A DNA stretch of 64,000 bases from assembly GCF_021398735.1 (NCBI RefSeq), contig NZ_CP090349.1, positions 4,979,001 to 5,043,000 on the forward strand, in the 5' to 3' direction. The notes below the pieces were generated by a model. That model had not been told where the DNA came from. It searched no databases and saw nothing but the letters and a program-made list of their open reading frames with translations. Position numbers and translations under genes: made by a program. The DNA is from Methylobacterium oryzae. GTDB lineage: Bacteria; Pseudomonadota; Alphaproteobacteria; Rhizobiales; Beijerinckiaceae. Every line of letters begins with the position of its first letter. Position 1 is the stretch's first letter. Positions 27,527 to 35,876 of the stretch are shown in pieces.

Positions 27527-27550
27527 GGGCTCTGACGCACTTTCGCTGAT
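27527..27550 (+). repeat. ISL3 left terminal inverted repeat
   Basis: Twenty-four bases matching the right end (29157-29180) in inverted orientation with a single G/T difference at position 11. The transposase stop lies at its inner edge. Confidence 0.92.
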
Positions 27551-29112
27551 CATCCGGAGGTCAATCCGATCAGGCGAGCTTGCAACAGGTCGATCTTGCC
27601 GCGGCCATACATCTGGCGCTTTACCAGCTTGAGTTTGGTGATCTGCCCCTCTGTCTGGCCGTTCGACCATCGCAACGTGATCGCTGTCCGAACCGCAGCT
27701 CGGTCCTGACCGACTCCGCGGGCGAACGAGGCGACGAGGCCTGTGCCAGCACGCGTGAGCCACCCTTCGAGCCTGTCCGGCGCCATCGCCCGAACCATCG
27801 TCTGGAAAGCGCCCACCACCTCGCGCGCCTCAACCAGCGCCGGCACGCCGTCCTCGACGGCAGCCACGGTCAGCGTCTCCGCCTTGGTCAAGCGGTCGCG
27901 ACCTGTCGTCAGCCATCGCGCCAGAGTTCGTGCCGACGGCACACGCTGTAGCCGTTCGATCTGGGCCTGCTCCGCGCGTCGACGCCGCGTTGCCCATTCC
28001 CCGACCACGCGCAGCGATCCTCGGAAGCCTTGTCCCTTCGCCCTGCGCCAAAGCTCGGTCGCGTTGCGGCTGCCAGCATCCCACTGGGCATCGAGCCAGG
28101 GCAAATGGGCATCGAGCGAACTCTGGCGGACGCGGAAGACGTCGGTACGCTCCCCACGCAGGACCGCACGCACCACCTTACGGCTGTGGCCAAGACGTTG
28201 GCAGATCCGGCGGATCGGAACGCCTGCCTCGGCGAGCGCGCGGATGGCCGCGTCCGCCTCCTTCCGCCGCAGGTAACCCTCGTACTGGATGCGCTCGGCC
28301 GCAGTGAGCAGCGCCGGATCGATTGTGGCTGCGCCGACGACCTCGCGAACCTGTCGCATCGACCTGCGCACGGCATCGAGGAAGCCACGGCTGGCGTTCT
28401 CCATGAGGTGCCACCGGTCGGCGACCTGGATGGCCTGCGGCAGAGCACGGGCAATGGCCTCGCCATATCCACCCCCGCGGTCGCGGGCGACGATCTGGAT
28501 CGAGCCGTTCATCTTCAGCCAAGTCTGTGCGGTAGCCCGCTCGCGGTCGGGCAGGAGCGCTACGATGCGGCGGCGTTCGAGATCGCAGACGAGGGTGCCG
28601 TAGCGGTGATTGCGCCGCCAGGCGAAGTCGTCGATGCCGATGACGCTGAGTGGATCGGAGTGTGTCGCCGCCCGACGGCGGATCACGCGCAGGAGCGTAT
28701 CTCGACTGACGGGCAGCATGAGACGCTGGGCAAGCCCCGCACCGGGCCGACCACCGAGTGCGAGCCCGAGGTGATGGACGATCTGCTCCAGCCGTGAGGT
28801 GCGCCGAGCGAAGGCAGGCAGGACGTCGTTGGAGAAGCGCTCGGCGAAGATCTTCCGCCCACAGGCCGCTGCGTCACACCAGAAGCGTCTCACCATGACT
28901 TGGAGTTCGACGCGCCGACCACCGAGCGGCAGGTCGGCGGCACGGCGCTGGTAGCGGCTTTGGATGCGACGTGACGAGGTCCGGCAGTCTGGGCACGTCG
29001 CCGTCGCAGATCCGGACCTCACGACCAGACCAATCCGATCGGTGCCGACATCGAGGTGATCGACGACGAATCCGGCAGGTACGAGGCTCGACGGTCTGAA
29101 GCGAGGGCGCAT
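27550..29112 (-). CDS. ISL3 family transposase
   Basis: A 520-residue transposase. The N-terminal zinc-ribbon has CPDCRTSSRRIQSRYQRR followed by a Cys pair in FWCDAAACGRKIF. The DDE-type catalytic core shows VIGIDDFAWRRNHRYGTLVC, then DRERATAQTW, ARDRGGGYGEAI and ADRWHLMENA, with the last acidic residue in the C-terminal SNGQTEGQITKLKLVKRQMY. This order is characteristic of ISL3. The frame is intact and the terminal repeats are present, so the element may be active. The start codon is ATG at 29112, 45 bases inside the right repeat. Confidence 0.96.
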   Translation of the reverse strand: MRPRFRPSSLVPAGFVVDHLDVGTDRIGLVVRSGSATATCPDCRTSSRRIQSRYQRRAADLPLGGRRVELQVMVRRFWCDAAACGRKIFAERFSNDVLPAFARRTSRLEQIVHHLGLALGGRPGAGLAQRLMLPVSRDTLLRVIRRRAATHSDPLSVIGIDDFAWRRNHRYGTLVCDLERRRIVALLPDRERATAQTWLKMNGSIQIVARDRGGGYGEAIARALPQAIQVADRWHLMENASRGFLDAVRRSMRQVREVVGAATIDPALLTAAERIQYEGYLRRKEADAAIRALAEAGVPIRRICQRLGHSRKVVRAVLRGERTDVFRVRQSSLDAHLPWLDAQWDAGSRNATELWRRAKGQGFRGSLRVVGEWATRRRRAEQAQIERLQRVPSARTLARWLTTGRDRLTKAETLTVAAVEDGVPALVEAREVVGAFQTMVRAMAPDRLEGWLTRAGTGLVASFARGVGQDRAAVRTAITLRWSNGQTEGQITKLKLVKRQMYGRGKIDLLQARLIGLTSG

Positions 29113-29156
29113 GCTGCAGCTCCATCGTGGATATCCTCAACCTCAACGCCGCCGGC

Positions 29157-29180
29157 ATCAGCGAAAGTGAGTCAGAGCCC
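29157..29180 (-). repeat. ISL3 right terminal inverted repeat
   Basis: Inverted partner of 27527-27550. The transposase start is 44 bases inward, leaving room for the element's own promoter. Confidence 0.92.
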
Positions 29181-29338
29181 CGATTGGAAGCCGATCCGGG
29201 GTCCCGTTCCAATGCCGTTTGACAGGTCAGGGCACGCTTCCCATCCCGAGCCGAAATTGCCGGAGGGCTTACGAATAGCTGCTCTCAGAAACAGCCAAGG
29301 GCCGACTTTATGGCATCCTTGGGCGTACAGCAGCCCAT

Positions 29339-30019
29339 TCAATGGAATTGGTCGGTCGGTTCAGACGAGCTCATGCTCCGCGCCAGCAGAATGCCCGCCA
29401 CCACGAGTGCCTGTCTCAGCACAGGGAGCATTTCCTTGGCGCTGTCCTGCTCAATGAGCCCGTGCGCGATCAGCAGGTAGTCAGCTACGGCTTCCAGGGC
29501 TGAGCCGGGTGGCGTCGTCGGGCTCGTAGGCGGAGGGACAAAGCGCGCGAGGGTGCCGTAGGCACTCAGCGGCTCCGAGCCGCTGGAAATGATCTCGGTT
29601 AGTGAGCCTAGGTAGCCCAGGAAGGTGTGCCCCGGTGGACCATAGGATGGCACGGCGCCGATCATCACCCAGGCGTAGCTGCCATCGGCCCGACGTAGGC
29701 GAGTGCGGAGGCTGTATTCGCTCTGCTGATCACGGACGCTGCGCAGGAAAGTGACGGCAGTCTCGTAGTCGTCAGGATGCATGCAGATGAGCCATCCGTG
29801 TCCCACGGCTTCAGCAGCTGCCTGGCCGATGAATGCGGCCCACTCGGGGCTGACGTAGGTCACGCGGCCGTCCGCCTGTGTGACGAAGATCATTTCGATA
29901 TATCCGAGAGCCGAATGGTGAGTTGTCGGACCGTAACCTGTATAAAAAATCAGCTTCGTCCAGAAGTTGACAGGCGCTTTCTGAGACACTTTCTCCGCGA
30001 GTGGCCTCGGCACCATCAT
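29339..30019 (-). CDS. Single PAS domain protein with helical tail
   Basis: About 226 residues from ATG 30019 (MMVPRPLAEK). One PAS domain (about residues 40-150): YIEMIFVTQADGRVTYVSPE, HPDDYETAV and a closing strand YLGSLTEI. The tail (ALEAVADYLLIAHGLIEQD) resembles that of the PAS protein at 577-1185. No output domain. It sits just beyond the ISL3 right end, and an in-frame extension to 30304 lacks any family feature. Confidence 0.75.
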   Translation of the reverse strand: MMVPRPLAEKVSQKAPVNFWTKLIFYTGYGPTTHHSALGYIEMIFVTQADGRVTYVSPEWAAFIGQAAAEAVGHGWLICMHPDDYETAVTFLRSVRDQQSEYSLRTRLRRADGSYAWVMIGAVPSYGPPGHTFLGYLGSLTEIISSGSEPLSAYGTLARFVPPPTSPTTPPGSALEAVADYLLIAHGLIEQDSAKEMLPVLRQALVVAGILLARSMSSSEPTDQFH

Positions 30020-30148
30020 GAACGGGGTTGCGATCCCGCAGGCAGGCGGCGTTTCGGAAAACCGCTTAGGCGTACGGCGTACCCCTCGGACAGTTCTTAG
30101 CGGGTGTGCCCTCGGCAGTATCGATGGCAAGGGAGGACGAGTGCGAAT

Positions 30149-30215
30149 GACCGCTTCCGGGACGCACCGACGGCGGTCCAAGCGGCTGGTATGGGTCGGA
30201 AGACGCCTTTCGAAT
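30149..30215 (+). repeat. Copy of dispersed intergenic repeat
   Basis: Begins GACCGCTTCCGGGA and contains GGCTGGTATGGGTCGGAAGA, the same two blocks as other copies. Confidence 0.5.
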
Positions 30216-30239
30216 GCCCAAGCTGGTGAGTTCAAACCC

Positions 30240-31289
30240 TTAGGGTGGCCCGACCGTGTCGGCGGCAAATGCCTTTCGAGATCCCAACGGCCTCGGTTGG
30301 CCAATGGTGCTATCCCGCGCCGTCTGTCGTTCCATCTCGGAGTTCAGTTCAGCACCAAGAAGGACGATGACTATCGAGATCCAGATCCAGGACATAAAGC
30401 CAATGCCAGCTCCGAGAGAGCCATAAATACGGTTATAGCTATCGAAGGTTACGACATACCAAGAGAATGCGGCCGAGGCGCCTACCCATCCAATCGCGGC
30501 AACGGCACTACCCCAACTGACCCATCTCCACTTTGCCTCACGGCGGCTTGGGCCGTATCGATAAACAAGCGAAAGGCCGAGGCTAACGAGGAAGATCAGA
30601 GCTGGCCAACGCATGATCCGGATCACTGTGTCCGTTCGTGCACCAAAGCCGATCTCGTTCAGCAGAATGGGAACGCCCACCACGATGCCGATAGCGGCCA
30701 CTGTGACGATGGCTCCGGTCGTCGTGAACAGGAAGGTGGTCGCGTAGACACGCACTAAGGCTCGCTTCTCGCGCTCCCGATAGATGACGTTCAGTGCGTC
30801 GAAGAGGGCGACAACCCCTGAGTTGGCGCTCCAAAAGGCGATGAGGAAGCTGAGCAGTGAGGCCGTGCTGAGGGTCCCTGTGCCCTGTTGGGCAACGTGC
30901 TGAAGCTGAGCCGAAATCAGATCGAGAACGCCGTCGGGTAGGACCCCTATGAGCACGCTCAAGTGCTGGCCAATGACAGCAGGATCTGCGAACAAGCTGT
31001 AGAGTGATACGATCGTCGCGATGCCTGGGAACGTGGATAGAAGGGCGAAGAAGGCAACGCCACCAGCCGTTGACAGAACACGGTCGCGAGGGACCGCCCA
31101 GAAGACCCTCTTGAGAATGTCCCGCCATCCAGCGGGAGGTATTTCAGATGGCTGAGCCGCAGAGCGGCCATGGCCAAGCTCACGAGCCCGCTCTTTCGCT
31201 ATCCTGATTGTTTCCTCATCGGGAAGGCGCGTGCTGACCGAACGCCAATCGTCACCGTCTGCCTCTTCTCGATTCATGAGATGGCTCAC
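30240..31289 (-). CDS. YihY/BrkB family membrane protein
   Basis: A 349-residue integral membrane protein. After ~60 polar residues come about six transmembrane segments: LSTAGGVAFFALLSTFPGIA, then STASLLSFLIAFWSANSGV, TTTGAIVTVAAIGIVVGVP, WPALIFLVSLGLSLVYRYG, WGSAVAAIGWVGASAAFSW and FMSWIWISIVIVLLGAELNS. The NVIYREREKR loop and the GAELNSEME end are family marks. It was once annotated as ribonuclease BN; the real role is probably membrane transport. Base composition is less GC-rich than its neighbours, suggesting transfer. Confidence 0.93.
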   Translation of the reverse strand: MSHLMNREEADGDDWRSVSTRLPDEETIRIAKERARELGHGRSAAQPSEIPPAGWRDILKRVFWAVPRDRVLSTAGGVAFFALLSTFPGIATIVSLYSLFADPAVIGQHLSVLIGVLPDGVLDLISAQLQHVAQQGTGTLSTASLLSFLIAFWSANSGVVALFDALNVIYREREKRALVRVYATTFLFTTTGAIVTVAAIGIVVGVPILLNEIGFGARTDTVIRIMRWPALIFLVSLGLSLVYRYGPSRREAKWRWVSWGSAVAAIGWVGASAAFSWYVVTFDSYNRIYGSLGAGIGFMSWIWISIVIVLLGAELNSEMERQTARDSTIGQPRPLGSRKAFAADTVGPP

Positions 31290-31775
31290 AGTGCGAAAGC
31301 GGGCTCTATGTCGAGCTTAGCCACCTTCCCCTCAATGGGCCAATAGGCCCATAGCTCGAGGTTCCCGTGTGCCTATGGCTGATGGATCTTACCTGGGAGC
31401 GCGGACCGCTCAAGAACGCTTGAGGCGGAAGGCTTCTCTACCAACGGGCGTGATGACGTCGTTCAAGCAGCAACACCGTGACTGAACGGCATGCCCATCT
31501 TGGCACCTAGCTGATTGGATGGACGGCGTTTCATATTCGAGACAAGCCCGCTCCCGACCCTCTGCCGACCGCGCAGATGTCCGCATCCCGGCCGCATGAC
31601 CGACGGCGAGTTCTGACTGCAGCGGGTGGTTTCCTGCGCGTCGGCTCTGGGCGCTTGCCGCCCCATAAACGGACTAGTCGTCAGCGAAACCAAGCTATGC
31701 TGCCACCGGTCGCTTGGCGTCCGCCCGTCGACCCTGTCTTTGACGTTTGGGTGGCGTCGAGGACTGGGGATTCGA
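31290..31775. other. Intergenic region with weak repeat copy
   Basis: No gene supported. Around 31540-31600 the minus strand contains GCGGACATCTGCGCGG and GAGGGTCGGGAGCGGG, weak matches to the dispersed repeat family. The rest is unremarkable. Confidence 0.45.
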
Positions 31776-32495
31776 TCACGCGATGGTGCCGCCGCCATCG
31801 ACGCGTACGTTCGACCCCGTCGCGAACGGAGTGGTTGCGAGGAACATCACCGCGTTGGCGATGTCCTCGGACTGGCCCACACGCCGCGCAGGCAGCCTCT
31901 CGGCCGCGCCGGCATACATGGCCGCCCGGTCCTTCTCCGGCATGCGCGACCAGAGCGGCGTCTCGATCAGGCCGGGCGAGACGGTGTTGACCCGGGTGGG
32001 CGCGAGTTCGAGCGCCAGCCCGCGGGCGAGGCTCTCCAGCGCCGCGTTGATCGCGCCCTGGAGCGGAGCGGCGGCCTGGGGCCGCTCGCTCATGAAGCCC
32101 GAGATGAAGGTCAGCGTGCCACCCTCCCTGATCCGCATGAACCGGGCGATCCGGTAGGCTCCCCAGAACTTGCTCTCCACGGCCGCCTTCGCGGCATCGA
32201 GGTCTAACTGCCGGACGGGGCCCCGCGCCGTCTCGGCCGCCGAGACCGCGATGTGGTCCCAGGGCGCCTGATCGGCGAAGAAGCGCTCGATACCCTCGGC
32301 CTCGCCGGTGTCCAGCACGGCGGCGCTGGCGCCGGTCCCGAGCGTGCCGATGGCGGCGTTCAGCTTTTCCCTGGAGCGGGAGGCGATCGTGACCTCGGCG
32401 CCGGCCGCGAGGGCCACTGCCGCGATGGCCAGGCCGATCCCGGAACTCCCGCCGACGATTAGGAAGCGTTGGCCTTTCAGCGTCTGCGTCGTCAT
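31776..32495 (-). CDS. SDR family protein lacking the catalytic Tyr/Lys
   Basis: A 239-residue Rossmann-fold protein. The dinucleotide motif is GGSSGIGLAIA (14-24), with AGAEVTIASRS for NADP preference and VSPGLIETPLW near the end. The usual YxxxK catalytic site falls in AAPLQGAINAALESL, where Tyr is replaced by Gln and Lys by Asn. It may be non-catalytic or use a different mechanism. Second gene of an SDR pair (56 bases after the first), probably one transcript under the divergent LysR regulator. Start ATG 32495. Confidence 0.9.
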   Translation of the reverse strand: MTTQTLKGQRFLIVGGSSGIGLAIAAVALAAGAEVTIASRSREKLNAAIGTLGTGASAAVLDTGEAEGIERFFADQAPWDHIAVSAAETARGPVRQLDLDAAKAAVESKFWGAYRIARFMRIREGGTLTFISGFMSERPQAAAPLQGAINAALESLARGLALELAPTRVNTVSPGLIETPLWSRMPEKDRAAMYAGAAERLPARRVGQSEDIANAVMFLATTPFATGSNVRVDGGGTIA

Positions 32496-32551
32496 CGACG
32501 TACCCCCGTTCCGTGGATCGGCTTGCGTGTCGTCGGTCACCCTGAAATGGC

Positions 32552-33208
32552 TCAGCCCTTCGGGGTGTACATGGCCTCGACTTCCCAGGCGCCCTTCGGC
32601 TGGCTGTGGAGCTGCCAGAAGTGCTCGGCGACCGCGTTGGCGTCTTCGGCGGTGGTGACGAAGCCCGCGACCGTCACGGTGGCGACGTGTACGCCCTTCT
32701 CCTTGAACGGCTCGAAGATGCCCAGCGCCAGGGCGCGGATGCCGGCCTTGCCGATGCTGAGCGAGAGGTACTCGGGATGCGGCTGCAGCCCGAAGCCGCC
32801 GCCCGTGAACAGGACGGAGCCCGATCCGCGCTGGAGCATCTTCGGCGCCGCGGCCTGGGCGGCGACGGCGGCACCGCCGATGTTGACGGCGAGGTCGGTG
32901 TTGAAGCTGTCGCGCGGCTGGTCGGCCAGCGTCTGGTTGCGCATCGAGGCGGCGTTGAAGTGCAGCACGTCGATGCCGCCGAAGTCGCGCTCGACGCCCT
33001 CGACGAGCTTCGCGACGCTGGCGGGGTCAGCGGCATCCACGGTGCGGACGTCAACCTTGTGGCCCTTGGCCTTGAGCTGCTCGGCGAGGTCCCTCACCTT
33101 GCCCTCGTCGCGGGCGCTCAGGACGACCTGGAAGCCCTCGCGGGCGAAGCGCTCCGCGGTCGCGAGACCCATGCCTGGGCCGGAACCGATGCTGAGGAAG
33201 GTGCTCAT
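32552..33208 (-). CDS. SDR family oxidoreductase (atypical active site)
   Basis: A 218-residue Rossmann protein. The nucleotide motif is GSGPGMGLATAERFA, with VVLSARDEGKV after strand 2 and VLHFNAAS replacing the usual NNAG. The active-site helix reads EYLSLSIGKAGIRAL: the Lys is present but the residue four before it is Leu, not Tyr. A Tyr lies seven before the Lys and could be shifted. Substrate unknown. First gene of the pair, divergent from the LysR gene across 93 bases that contain a perfect palindrome. Start ATG 33208. Confidence 0.9.
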   Translation of the reverse strand: MSTFLSIGSGPGMGLATAERFAREGFQVVLSARDEGKVRDLAEQLKAKGHKVDVRTVDAADPASVAKLVEGVERDFGGIDVLHFNAASMRNQTLADQPRDSFNTDLAVNIGGAAVAAQAAAPKMLQRGSGSVLFTGGGFGLQPHPEYLSLSIGKAGIRALALGIFEPFKEKGVHVATVTVAGFVTTAEDANAVAEHFWQLHSQPKGAWEVEAMYTPKG

Positions 33209-33261
33209 CGTTTGTGTCTCCTCGACGTTTCGATGCACCCGATGTACGCCTTGCACCTGGT

Positions 33262-33273
33262 CGGATTAATCCG
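33262..33273. promoter_or_regulatory. Palindromic operator candidate between SDR and LysR genes
   Basis: Perfect 12-base palindrome CGGATTAATCCG, 54 bases before the SDR start and 29 before the LysR start. LysR proteins usually bind an interrupted palindrome in exactly this position between divergent genes. The core is consistent with T-N11-A type sites. Confidence 0.5.
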
Positions 33274-33301
33274 GCGTCCTCGCATTTCACTCGTGCAGGT
33301 C

Positions 33302-34225
33302 ATGCAGGAATTGCCGAATCAAATCAGCTTGGACGAGTTGGCTGCCTTCGTAGCGGTCGCTGAGGCGGGCAGCTTCGCCATGGCCGCGGAGGCGCTCGGC
33401 CGGGACGCCTCAGTGTTGTCGCGGCGCGTTAGCCAAGTCGAGCAACGCCTCGGGGTCCGCCTGCTGTCGCGCACCACGCGGCGCGTGGCGCTCACGGAGG
33501 TCGGCGCGACCTACTGTAGGCGCGTCCAGGCGCTGCTTGAGGAGCTGGCGAGCGCGAGCCGGGAGGCCAGCGACCATGCTGCCAGCCCGCAGGGACTCGT
33601 ACGGGTCTCCCTGCCGCTGACCTTCGGACGCCAGTGGGTCTCGCCACTGCTGCCCGGCTTCCTCGCACGTCACCCCCTGATCCGACTGGACCTGCGGTTC
33701 ACCGACCGCTTCGTCGACCTCGTCGCCGAAGGCATCGACGTCTCAATCCGGGTCGCGGCGGGCAAGCCGCGCGACAGCAGCCTGACCACTCGCAAGATCG
33801 CGACCTACCGGAACCTGCTGGTGGCCTCGCCGGGCTACCTGGCCGAGCGGGGCAACCCGGCTACGCCCGCCGACCTCGCCGGCCATGCCTGCCTGGGCTT
33901 CACCGGCTACGCCGCCTGGCCCGACTGGCCGCTGACGAAGGGCGGCCGGCGACAGACGGTGCGCCCCGACTGCACGCTCGTCGCGGACCACTCGGAGGTC
34001 TTGCTGGCCGCGGCGGTCGAGGGCGCCGGCATCACCTTCACGGCCGACTGGCTGGCTGGACCGGCCCTGCGCGATGGCAGTCTGGTCGCGGTGCTGCCGG
34101 GTTGGGGCGGACGCGAGGACGGCGGCGTCTACGCTGTGATGCCTCCGGGCCGCTTGGTGCCTGCGAAGACGCGCCTGTTCGTCGATGAAGTCGCCTCAGC
34201 CATCAAGGCGGGGTGGGTGCGCTGA
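33302..34225 (+). CDS. LysR family transcriptional regulator
   Basis: A 307-residue LysR regulator. The winged helix-turn-helix is at residues ~8-66 (LDELAAFVAVAEAGSFAMAA, then RRVSQVEQRLGVRLLSRTTR). The substrate-binding domain is at ~95-300 (GLVRVSLPLTFGRQWVSPLL, IDVSIRVAAGKP and VAAAVEGAGITFTADWLAG-like segments). It belongs to the AaeR/DsdC-type group that often controls a divergent oxidoreductase. Divergent from the two SDR genes, which are the likely targets. Start ATG 33302 chosen for family length. Confidence 0.95.
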   Translation: MQELPNQISLDELAAFVAVAEAGSFAMAAEALGRDASVLSRRVSQVEQRLGVRLLSRTTRRVALTEVGATYCRRVQALLEELASASREASDHAASPQGLVRVSLPLTFGRQWVSPLLPGFLARHPLIRLDLRFTDRFVDLVAEGIDVSIRVAAGKPRDSSLTTRKIATYRNLLVASPGYLAERGNPATPADLAGHACLGFTGYAAWPDWPLTKGGRRQTVRPDCTLVADHSEVLLAAAVEGAGITFTADWLAGPALRDGSLVAVLPGWGGREDGGVYAVMPPGRLVPAKTRLFVDEVASAIKAGWVR

Positions 34226-34235
34226 GTTGCCCTCG

Positions 34236-34368
34236 CTGTGCATCCTGCACGTCCGCTTCGGAGAAGAGCCCAGAGCCCGTTCTGCGTCTGGGTTGGGTCG
34301 GGTGCGGAACAGCCGCTTGGGGTAGGCTTCCGCCGGTCCGCTTCCGAGCAGCAACGGACAGAAGCGGA
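34236..34368 (+). repeat. Copy of dispersed intergenic repeat
   Basis: Contains GTCCGCTTCGGAGAA, CTGGGTTGGGTCGGGTGCGG, then GCCGGTCCGCTTCCGAGCAG and AGAAGCGGACC. This is one of the more complete copies. Confidence 0.6.
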
Positions 34369-34475
34369 CCTTGTATCTTCTGCCGCTTCCGACCGTCGAC
34401 CGGCGCAGATCTTGCTCATTCAGTCGAACGACGCTCGATCCATTTGCTCACGGGCTATCAGCGTGCTTACGATCC

Positions 34476-35123
34476 CTAATGGTTGGTCGTAGCCCCACCC
34501 GTGGCCTGTTGGATGGCCAAGGCTATCTCCTCCTCACTGCGTCCCCCGCTAACGGCGAAGCGGCCTCCGAAGACAAAGTGAGGGACCGACCTGACCCCGG
34601 CGGCTGCCGACCGGGCCGCCTCCTGCTCGACGCGTCGGTGCTGCGCGGGATCGAACGCCAGCGCGCGGGCTTCCTGACGCTCGAACCCGTAGGCCACGGC
34701 GATATCGGCGAGGATATCGGCGTCCGAGATGTTCTTGGCTTCGAGGAAATGGGCACCGGTAATCGCGACTGCGAGCCGGTGCTGCGTACCGCGTTCCCGC
34801 GCCGCGAGGATCAGCCCGTGCGCCGCCTGCGTCCTGTAGGTCCAGGCTTGGCGGCTCAGGTCTAGGTCGAGGCCGGACGCCCGCGCCTCCGCCTCGGGCC
34901 GGGCGGACGACACCTTCGGGTCGGTCACGCCATAGCGCGAGCGGAGAAGGTCGGGAATGTGCAGGCCCTCCGCGGGCGCATCGGGAAGCAGGAGGACCGG
35001 ATGCTGACGGATGTCTACGTCGAGCTCGGGGAAACGCTCCGCCAGGACCTTGTCGAGACGATGGTGTCCGATGATGCACCAGGGACAAGTGACCTCGGTG
35101 TAAAGGTCGATTGGCAGCGTCAT
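34476..35123 (-). CDS. DsbA family oxidoreductase (FrnE-like)
   Basis: A 215-residue thioredoxin-fold protein, cytoplasmic by its lack of a signal peptide. The active site CPWC lies in LYTEVTCPWCIIGHHRL, the family helical insertion follows, and VPHFVFGGRFAVSGG contains the cis-Pro loop. FrnE-like proteins handle disulfides or polyketide and quinone substrates. It follows the azoreductase gene after 43 bases in the same direction, so the two are likely co-transcribed and controlled by the divergent HxlR regulator, fitting an electrophile or disulfide stress response. Start ATG 35123. Confidence 0.93.
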   Translation of the reverse strand: MTLPIDLYTEVTCPWCIIGHHRLDKVLAERFPELDVDIRQHPVLLLPDAPAEGLHIPDLLRSRYGVTDPKVSSARPEAEARASGLDLDLSRQAWTYRTQAAHGLILAARERGTQHRLAVAITGAHFLEAKNISDADILADIAVAYGFERQEARALAFDPAQHRRVEQEAARSAAAGVRSVPHFVFGGRFAVSGGRSEEEIALAIQQATGGATTNH

Positions 35124-35166
35124 GGCATCACCCTGATCGGGCGGACGGGACTGGGGACCACTCAGA

Positions 35167-35790
35167 TCACGCATGCAGCGTTTCCAGGACCGAGCGGACC
35201 CGGCCTGTGGTGACGTCGATGGCGGCCCGAGCCGCCTCCGGCCCGAAGACGGTGCCTTCCACCCGGACGAGTTCGACGTCGGTCAGTCCGATAAAGCCCA
35301 GCAGGTGGTGCAGATATCCGGTCTGGAAATCGAAAGGGGCCCATTCGCCTTCGGAGAAGACGCCGCCTGCGGCGGCAACGAGATAGACCTTCTTGCCGGT
35401 CAGGAAGCCTCGCGGCCTGCCGCCTTCGCCGTAACCGAAGGTCACGCCCGGCCAAGTGATGTGATCGAACCAGGCCTTGAGCTGCGACGGCGGGCCGAAA
35501 TTGATCATGCCAGAGCCCAGGACGATCGAGTCGGCGGCCTTCACCTCATCGACAAGCTCCTGGGCAAGGCGGACCGCCTCGGCCTGCTCGGGCGTGCGCT
35601 CCTCGGGGGGCGCGACGCGGCCTTGGATGTAGGCCTGTCCGATATGCGGCAGCGGGGCGGCCGCGAGATCGCGGATCGAGAGGGTGCCGCCTGTGCGAAC
35701 CATCAAGCCTTCGGCGATCTCGGTCGCGAAGCGGGTGGAGAGGCTATCGGCGCCACGGGGGCTCGACGTGACAAGGAGTATGGAGGCCAT
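35167..35790 (-). CDS. azoR: FMN-dependent NADH-azoreductase
   Basis: A 207-residue flavodoxin-like quinone/azo reductase. The N-terminal FMN loop is [16 protein letters not shown], then [20 protein letters not shown] and [12 protein letters not shown], and [11 protein letters not shown] before the C-terminal helices. It reduces quinones and azo compounds by two electrons with NADH. It is divergent from an HxlR regulator with a palindrome between them, and upstream of a DsbA-like gene. In Bacillus the HxlR-family protein YodB controls azoR1 in the same pairing. Cytoplasmic. Confidence 0.96.
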   Translation of the reverse strand: MASILLVTSSPRGADSLSTRFATEIAEGLMVRTGGTLSIRDLAAAPLPHIGQAYIQGRVAPPEERTPEQAEAVRLAQELVDEVKAADSIVLGSGMINFGPPSQLKAWFDHITWPGVTFGYGEGGRPRGFLTGKKVYLVAAAGGVFSEGEWAPFDFQTGYLHHLLGFIGLTDVELVRVEGTVFGPEAARAAIDVTTGRVRSVLETLHA

Positions 35791-35812
35791 CGTTGCTCCG
35801 ACACGACCAGGA

Positions 35813-35831
35813 CGGTAATTTATTGTTACCG
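35813..35831. promoter_or_regulatory. HxlR operator candidate
   Basis: Inverted repeat CGGTAA-N7-TTACCG in an AT-rich spacer between the azoR start and the HxlR start. It lies 22 bases upstream of azoR and fits the size of winged-helix dimer sites. Probably bound by the divergent HxlR protein. Confidence 0.55.
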
Positions 35832-35876
35832 ACCCTATTAAAGTGCCTGCTCCGACCCTCGCAAGAAGGCATTCCT

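Larger units (their letters stand above)
27527..29180 (-). mobile_element. ISL3-family insertion sequence, complete
   Basis: About 1.65 kb bounded by terminal inverted repeats. The left end (27527-27550) begins GGGCTCTGACGCACTTTCGC. The right end (29157-29180), read as its complement, begins GGGCTCTGACTCACTTTCGC. That is 24 bases with one mismatch. One transposase gene fills the element. No 8-base target duplication is visible: the left flank is TGGAATAA and the right flank CGATTGGA, so it may be old or the flanks rearranged. Confidence 0.93.

Noticed and set aside
27519..29188. Target-site duplication flanking the ISL3 element
   Set aside because: Eight bases outside each inverted repeat (TGGAATAA and CGATTGGA) do not match.
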